Source: Burkholderiaceae bacterium
Lineage (GTDB): Bacteria; Pseudomonadota; Gammaproteobacteria; Burkholderiales; Burkholderiaceae
DNA length: 10,315 bases
Assembly: GCA_017998575.1 (NCBI GenBank)
Contig: JAGOCV010000130.1
Coordinates: forward strand, 1-10,315
Direction of reading: 5' to 3'
A model generated the notes under the pieces. That model made no database searches and was not told where the DNA came from. It saw only the letters and a program-made list of their open reading frames with translations. This document shows, piece after piece, positions 7,839 to 10,315 of this stretch. How positions within the stretch are numbered: position 1 is the stretch's first letter; each line of letters opens with the position of its first letter. The position numbers and the translations under genes are program-made.

Positions 7839-8713
7839 TGCAGGTCGTCCGGAATGTCGATTTCGCCTTCGAACACGGTCGTGGCCGGTCCGGTCATGAA
7901 GACCGGGGCCGCGCCACCGGCCCATTCGATGGTCAGGCGGCCGCCGCGGGTGTCCACGTCCACGCGCGGATCCAGCAGCCCCTCGCGGATGCCGGCCACC
8001 ACGGCGGCGCAGGCGCCCGTGCCGCAGGCCAGCGTTTCGCCGGCGCCACGTTCGTACACGCGTAGGCGGATGTGATCGCGCGCCAGCACCTGCATGAAGC
8101 CGGCGTTGACGCGGCGCGGGAAGCGCACGTGGCGTTCGATCAGCGGGCCCCACTCGGCCACGGGGGCGGTGTCGACGTCGTCCACCAGCATCACGGCGTG
8201 CGGGTTGCCCATGGACAGCACGGCCGCGCGCGGCGCGGCATCGCCGCCGGGCACGGGCAGCACCAGCGGCCAGGTGTCCTGGCCGTTGATGGCGATGGGC
8301 GTGAGGCCCGAGGCATCGAACGGCACGCGTTCGAGCTCGAACACCGGCGCGCCCATGTCCACCGTGACGCGTCCGTCGTCGTTGATGCGCGGCTCGATCA
8401 CGCCCGAGAGCGTCTGCACACGCACGACGTCACGGTCGATGAGGCCGCGGTCGCGCACGTAGCGCACGAAGCAGCGCGCGCCGTTGCCGCACTGCTCCAC
8501 CTCGCCACCGTCGGCGTTGTGGATCACGTACTCGAAATCGACGCCGGGAGCGGGCGACGGCCGCACCGACAGCACCTGGTCGGCGCCCACGCCGAAATGC
8601 CGGTCGGCCAGGAACCGGTACTGGGCCGCTGACAGCCCCAGCCGGTCGCGCATTTCGTCGAGCACGACGAAGTCGTTGCCCGCGCCTTGCATTTTGGAGA
8701 AGCGGATTCGCAT
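7835..8713 (-). CDS. dapF: Diaminopimelate epimerase
   Basis: 292 aa (E. coli 274). It interconverts LL- and meso-diaminopimelate in lysine and peptidoglycan precursor synthesis, in the cytoplasm, without a cofactor. Both active-site cysteines are present in their motifs: C75 in EQCGNGARC and C230 in LACGTGACA. Substrate-contact residues are recognisable: GAGNDF (N13), HNADGG (N66), MGNPH (N170), VNAGF (N203) and YERGAGET (E221, R222). The start is taken at [15 protein letters not shown], the usual N-terminus of the family; the open frame continues to 8890 but the extension would run into the divergent LysR gene and has no family similarity. No Shine-Dalgarno is seen before the ATG. It is the first gene of the minus-strand cluster. 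Confidence 0.95.
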   Translation of the reverse strand: MRIRFSKMQGAGNDFVVLDEMRDRLGLSAAQYRFLADRHFGVGADQVLSVRPSPAPGVDFEYVIHNADGGEVEQCGNGARCFVRYVRDRGLIDRDVVRVQTLSGVIEPRINDDGRVTVDMGAPVFELERVPFDASGLTPIAINGQDTWPLVLPVPGGDAAPRAAVLSMGNPHAVMLVDDVDTAPVAEWGPLIERHVRFPRRVNAGFMQVLARDHIRLRVYERGAGETLACGTGACAAVVAGIREGLLDPRVDVDTRGGRLTIEWAGGAAPVFMTGPATTVFEGEIDIPDDLQ

Positions 8714-8802
8714 AAGCGTCGGATTATCGCCGCGCCCCTGCTGGCCTGCGGGGTGCCACGCTTTTTGCTTGGCTCCGCCATCACCCGCCACCAGACCTGC
8801 CT
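8714..8802. promoter_or_regulatory. Divergent intergenic region between dapF and the LysR gene
   Basis: These 89 bp must hold the promoters of both divergent genes unless transcription starts inside coding sequence. On the minus strand GATAAT (8728-8723) resembles a -10 element; it lies nine bases before the dapF ATG, so a transcript from it would be almost leaderless, which would fit the missing Shine-Dalgarno. No matching -35 is seen. AAGCGT (8714-8719) and ACGCTT (8758-8763) are inverted copies 38 bp apart and may be chance. Confidence 0.3.
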
Positions 8803-9714
8803 GTGCTTCCCAAAGTCTTCCTCTATGTCGACGCCATCGCGCGCGCCGGCTCGATCCGCAAGGCGGCCGAGACGGTGCACGTGGCGGCATCCGCCCTCAA
8901 CCGCCAGTTGCGCGAGCTCGAGGAATCGCTCGGCGTCGAACTCTTCGAGCGCTTGCCGCGCGGCATGCGACCCACGGGCGCCGGCGAGATGCTACTGGCG
9001 CACATCCGCGACCAGAAGCGCGACTTCGACCTGCTGCGCTGGCGGCTGGAAGAGATGCGCGGACTGCGGCGCGCCCATGTGCGCATCAGCGCCCACGAGT
9101 CGGCCACGCGCGACCTGCTCTCCAACGCCGTCGTGCGCTTCCGCGAGAGCCATCCCAAGGTGTCGTTCACCGTGGTCAACGGCACCACCGAGCGCACGTT
9201 CCACGAATTGCTGGAAGACGAGTCTGAACTGGGCCTGCTGTTCCACCCGCCAGCCAACGCCATGCTCACGCGGCTGGACGAAGTCACGGCACCGCTCCAG
9301 GCGGTGATGTCGCGCCGGCATCCGCTCGCCGACCGCCGCCACCTCTGGCTGAGCGACTGCCTCGCACACCCGTACGTGCTCACCTATCCGGGCAATCCCA
9401 CGGCCGGCAGCCGGGTGTTGATCGAGGCACTGGCCCAGCGCGCCGGCATGACCCTGTCACCCTCCCTGGAGAGCAACAGCTTCGAGCTGATGGCACGGTT
9501 CGCGCAGAGCGGCAACGGCATCTTCTTCCAGATTGCGGCGGGCGTGCAGGCCGAGGTGGAGCGCGGCGACCTGGTCGCCATCCCGCTGCGCGATCCAGTG
9601 CTGGCCAGTGCCCGGCTGGTGCTGCTGGCGCGGCGCGGCCGCACGCTGTCGGTGGCGGCGTCGCGGTTCGCCCAGCTCGTGGGCTCGCTGATGCACGACA
9701 CCGCCGCCGAATGA
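8803..9714 (+). CDS. LysR-type transcriptional regulator
   Basis: 303 aa, the typical LysR length. The N-terminal winged helix-turn-helix spans about 3-62, with the recognition region at 16-36 ([21 protein letters not shown]) and the wing [20 protein letters not shown]. The C-terminal periplasmic-binding-protein-like effector domain covers about 90-295. The start is GTG (8803), the first ATG/GTG/TTG in frame here, and gives the usual spacing of about 15 residues to the helix-turn-helix; no Shine-Dalgarno is evident. It is divergent from dapF by 89 bp and reads toward the dioxygenase gene 136 bp downstream. By location it most likely controls that gene, or itself; lysine-pathway control through dapF is less likely. 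The effector is unknown. Confidence 0.9.
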   Translation: MLPKVFLYVDAIARAGSIRKAAETVHVAASALNRQLRELEESLGVELFERLPRGMRPTGAGEMLLAHIRDQKRDFDLLRWRLEEMRGLRRAHVRISAHESATRDLLSNAVVRFRESHPKVSFTVVNGTTERTFHELLEDESELGLLFHPPANAMLTRLDEVTAPLQAVMSRRHPLADRRHLWLSDCLAHPYVLTYPGNPTAGSRVLIEALAQRAGMTLSPSLESNSFELMARFAQSGNGIFFQIAAGVQAEVERGDLVAIPLRDPVLASARLVLLARRGRTLSVAASRFAQLVGSLMHDTAAE

Positions 9715-9723
9715 AAGAAAGGG

Positions 9724-9746
9724 GCACCATGCAGGTGCGCTCTTTT
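9724..9746 (+). terminator. Possible weak terminator after the LysR gene
   Basis: GCACC (9724-9728), loop ATGCA, GGTGC (9734-9738) is a short stem 9 bases past the LysR stop. It is followed by GCTCTTTT, ending in a four-T run. The stem is short, so ending would be partial at best. Confidence 0.35.
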
Positions 9747-9815
9747 AGAGAACGCTCCGTGCGGAATTTGCTGGTTTTCACGCGCGCCGGTGCTCACCAG
9801 AATCCGTCTCAACGC

Positions 9816-9829
9816 TTGATTCGCATCAA
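9816..9829 (+). promoter_or_regulatory. LysR-box-like palindrome upstream of the dioxygenase gene
   Basis: TTGAT (9816-9820), TCGC, ATCAA (9825-9829) is a perfect inverted repeat that fits the T-N11-A pattern bound by LysR-type regulators. It lies 21 bases before the dioxygenase GTG and about 100 bases after the LysR stop. Being so close to the start codon it could act as a repressor site or overlap the leader. A single short palindrome can arise by chance. Confidence 0.3.
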
Positions 9830-9850
9830 CCAACGAGAACGGACCCCACA

Positions 9851-10315
9851 GTGCCCACCCCATCCTGGACCCTCGAAACCGCCCCCGGCGCCAGCTTCGG
9901 CGCGCGCGTGACCGGACTCGACCTCAACCAGTCCCAGCCTGATTTCTTCGAACGCTTTCCCGCCCTGCTCGCGCACCACGGCGTGCTGGTGTTTCCGGGC
10001 CAGTCGCTGTCGCCCGAGGCCGTCCAGGCCGTGGCCGAGCGGCTGGGCAGTGTCGAAGAGAGCGTGATGGACCAGTTCGCCAAACCCGGCCACCCCAAGA
10101 TCTACACGCTGTCGAACATTGTCGAGAACGGCCGCCCCATCGGCTCGGCCACCGACGGCTACGGCTGGCACACCGACCAGGGCTACTTCGCCCATCCCAC
10201 GGCCTATACCCTGCTCTACGGCATCGAGACCCCCGCCGAAGGTGCCGACACGCTGTTCTCCGACACGCGCCGCGCCTGGGACAGCCTGCCGCCTGAACGC
10301 CAGGAACGACTGCTC
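9851..10315 (+). CDS. TauD/TfdA-family Fe(II)/2-oxoglutarate dioxygenase (5' part, cut by window end)
   Basis: The first 155 codons are present; the frame is open at the right edge. This family uses Fe(II), O2 and 2-oxoglutarate to hydroxylate a substrate, which often then releases sulfite or another group (taurine, alkyl sulfates, 2,4-D and relatives). The N-terminus is GARVTGLDLNQ (17-27), then HHGVLVFPGQSLSP (42-55), the usual TauD core. The metal-binding HxD appears as WHTDQGY, with H107 and D109; the distal histidine and the Arg that binds 2-oxoglutarate lie beyond the window. The substrate cannot be told from this part. The start GTG (9851) gives a normal family N-terminus; only a weak GAGAAC-type sequence precedes it, and no ATG lies in frame upstream nearby. 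The LysR gene upstream is the likely regulator. Confidence 0.9.
   Translation, partial: MPTPSWTLETAPGASFGARVTGLDLNQSQPDFFERFPALLAHHGVLVFPGQSLSPEAVQAVAERLGSVEESVMDQFAKPGHPKIYTLSNIVENGRPIGSATDGYGWHTDQGYFAHPTAYTLLYGIETPAEGADTLFSDTRRAWDSLPPERQERLL

Noticed and set aside
7839..8153. Upstream extension of the DUF484 frame
   Set aside because: It lies wholly inside dapF in another frame, has no DUF484 similarity, and the ATGA overlap gives a natural start at 7838.
8714..8890. Upstream extension of the dapF frame
   Set aside because: It would overlap the divergent LysR gene and has no epimerase similarity; the [15 protein letters not shown] start matches the family.

Overview
The window is GC-rich chromosomal DNA. 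Its proteins and gene order point to a betaproteobacterium of the order Burkholderiales, most likely near Comamonadaceae. That placement is inferred from the protein sequences, the dapF-yigA-xerC order, the betaproteobacterial form of DksA and the STAS protein next to dksA. No phage, plasmid, transposase, CRISPR, rRNA or tRNA signal is visible.

Layout. Positions 1-176 hold no gene. They carry a cluster of hairpin-forming direct repeats that runs into the stop codon of the first gene. From 177 to 8713 eight genes lie on the minus strand, transcribed right to left: dapF, a yigA-like DUF484 gene, a xerC tyrosine recombinase gene, a small DUF2306 membrane protein gene, an rlmI-type rRNA methyltransferase gene, a COG0523 (CobW-type) metal-chaperone GTPase gene, dksA, and a large STAS-domain protein gene. 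From 8803 to the right edge two genes lie on the plus strand: a LysR-type regulator, and the 5' part of a TauD/TfdA-type dioxygenase cut by the window end.

How the genes fit together. dapF, DUF484 and xerC are tightly packed (a 4-base overlap, then 18 bases) and keep the order known from Escherichia coli (dapF-yigA-xerC). They join diaminopimelate/lysine and cell-wall precursor synthesis to chromosome dimer resolution. DUF2306 and rlmI follow with gaps of 21 and 31 bases, so one long transcription unit is possible. The COG0523 gene ends in a hairpin that may be a terminator. After it comes a gene-free stretch of about 317 bases with likely dksA control signals, then dksA and the STAS gene. 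The LysR gene is divergent from dapF and reads towards the dioxygenase gene, which suggests it regulates that gene.

I do not see a clearly new system; most of this is core chromosome. The points most worth a second look are: a DksA with a histone-H1-like Ala/Lys/Pro tail and only one of the four zinc-finger cysteines, next to a His-rich zinc-chaperone-type GTPase; a STAS protein that may carry two STAS folds plus a helical-repeat segment; three short inverted repeats with the same ACA centre upstream of dksA; the repeat cluster at the left edge; and a LysR-box-like palindrome before the dioxygenase gene.
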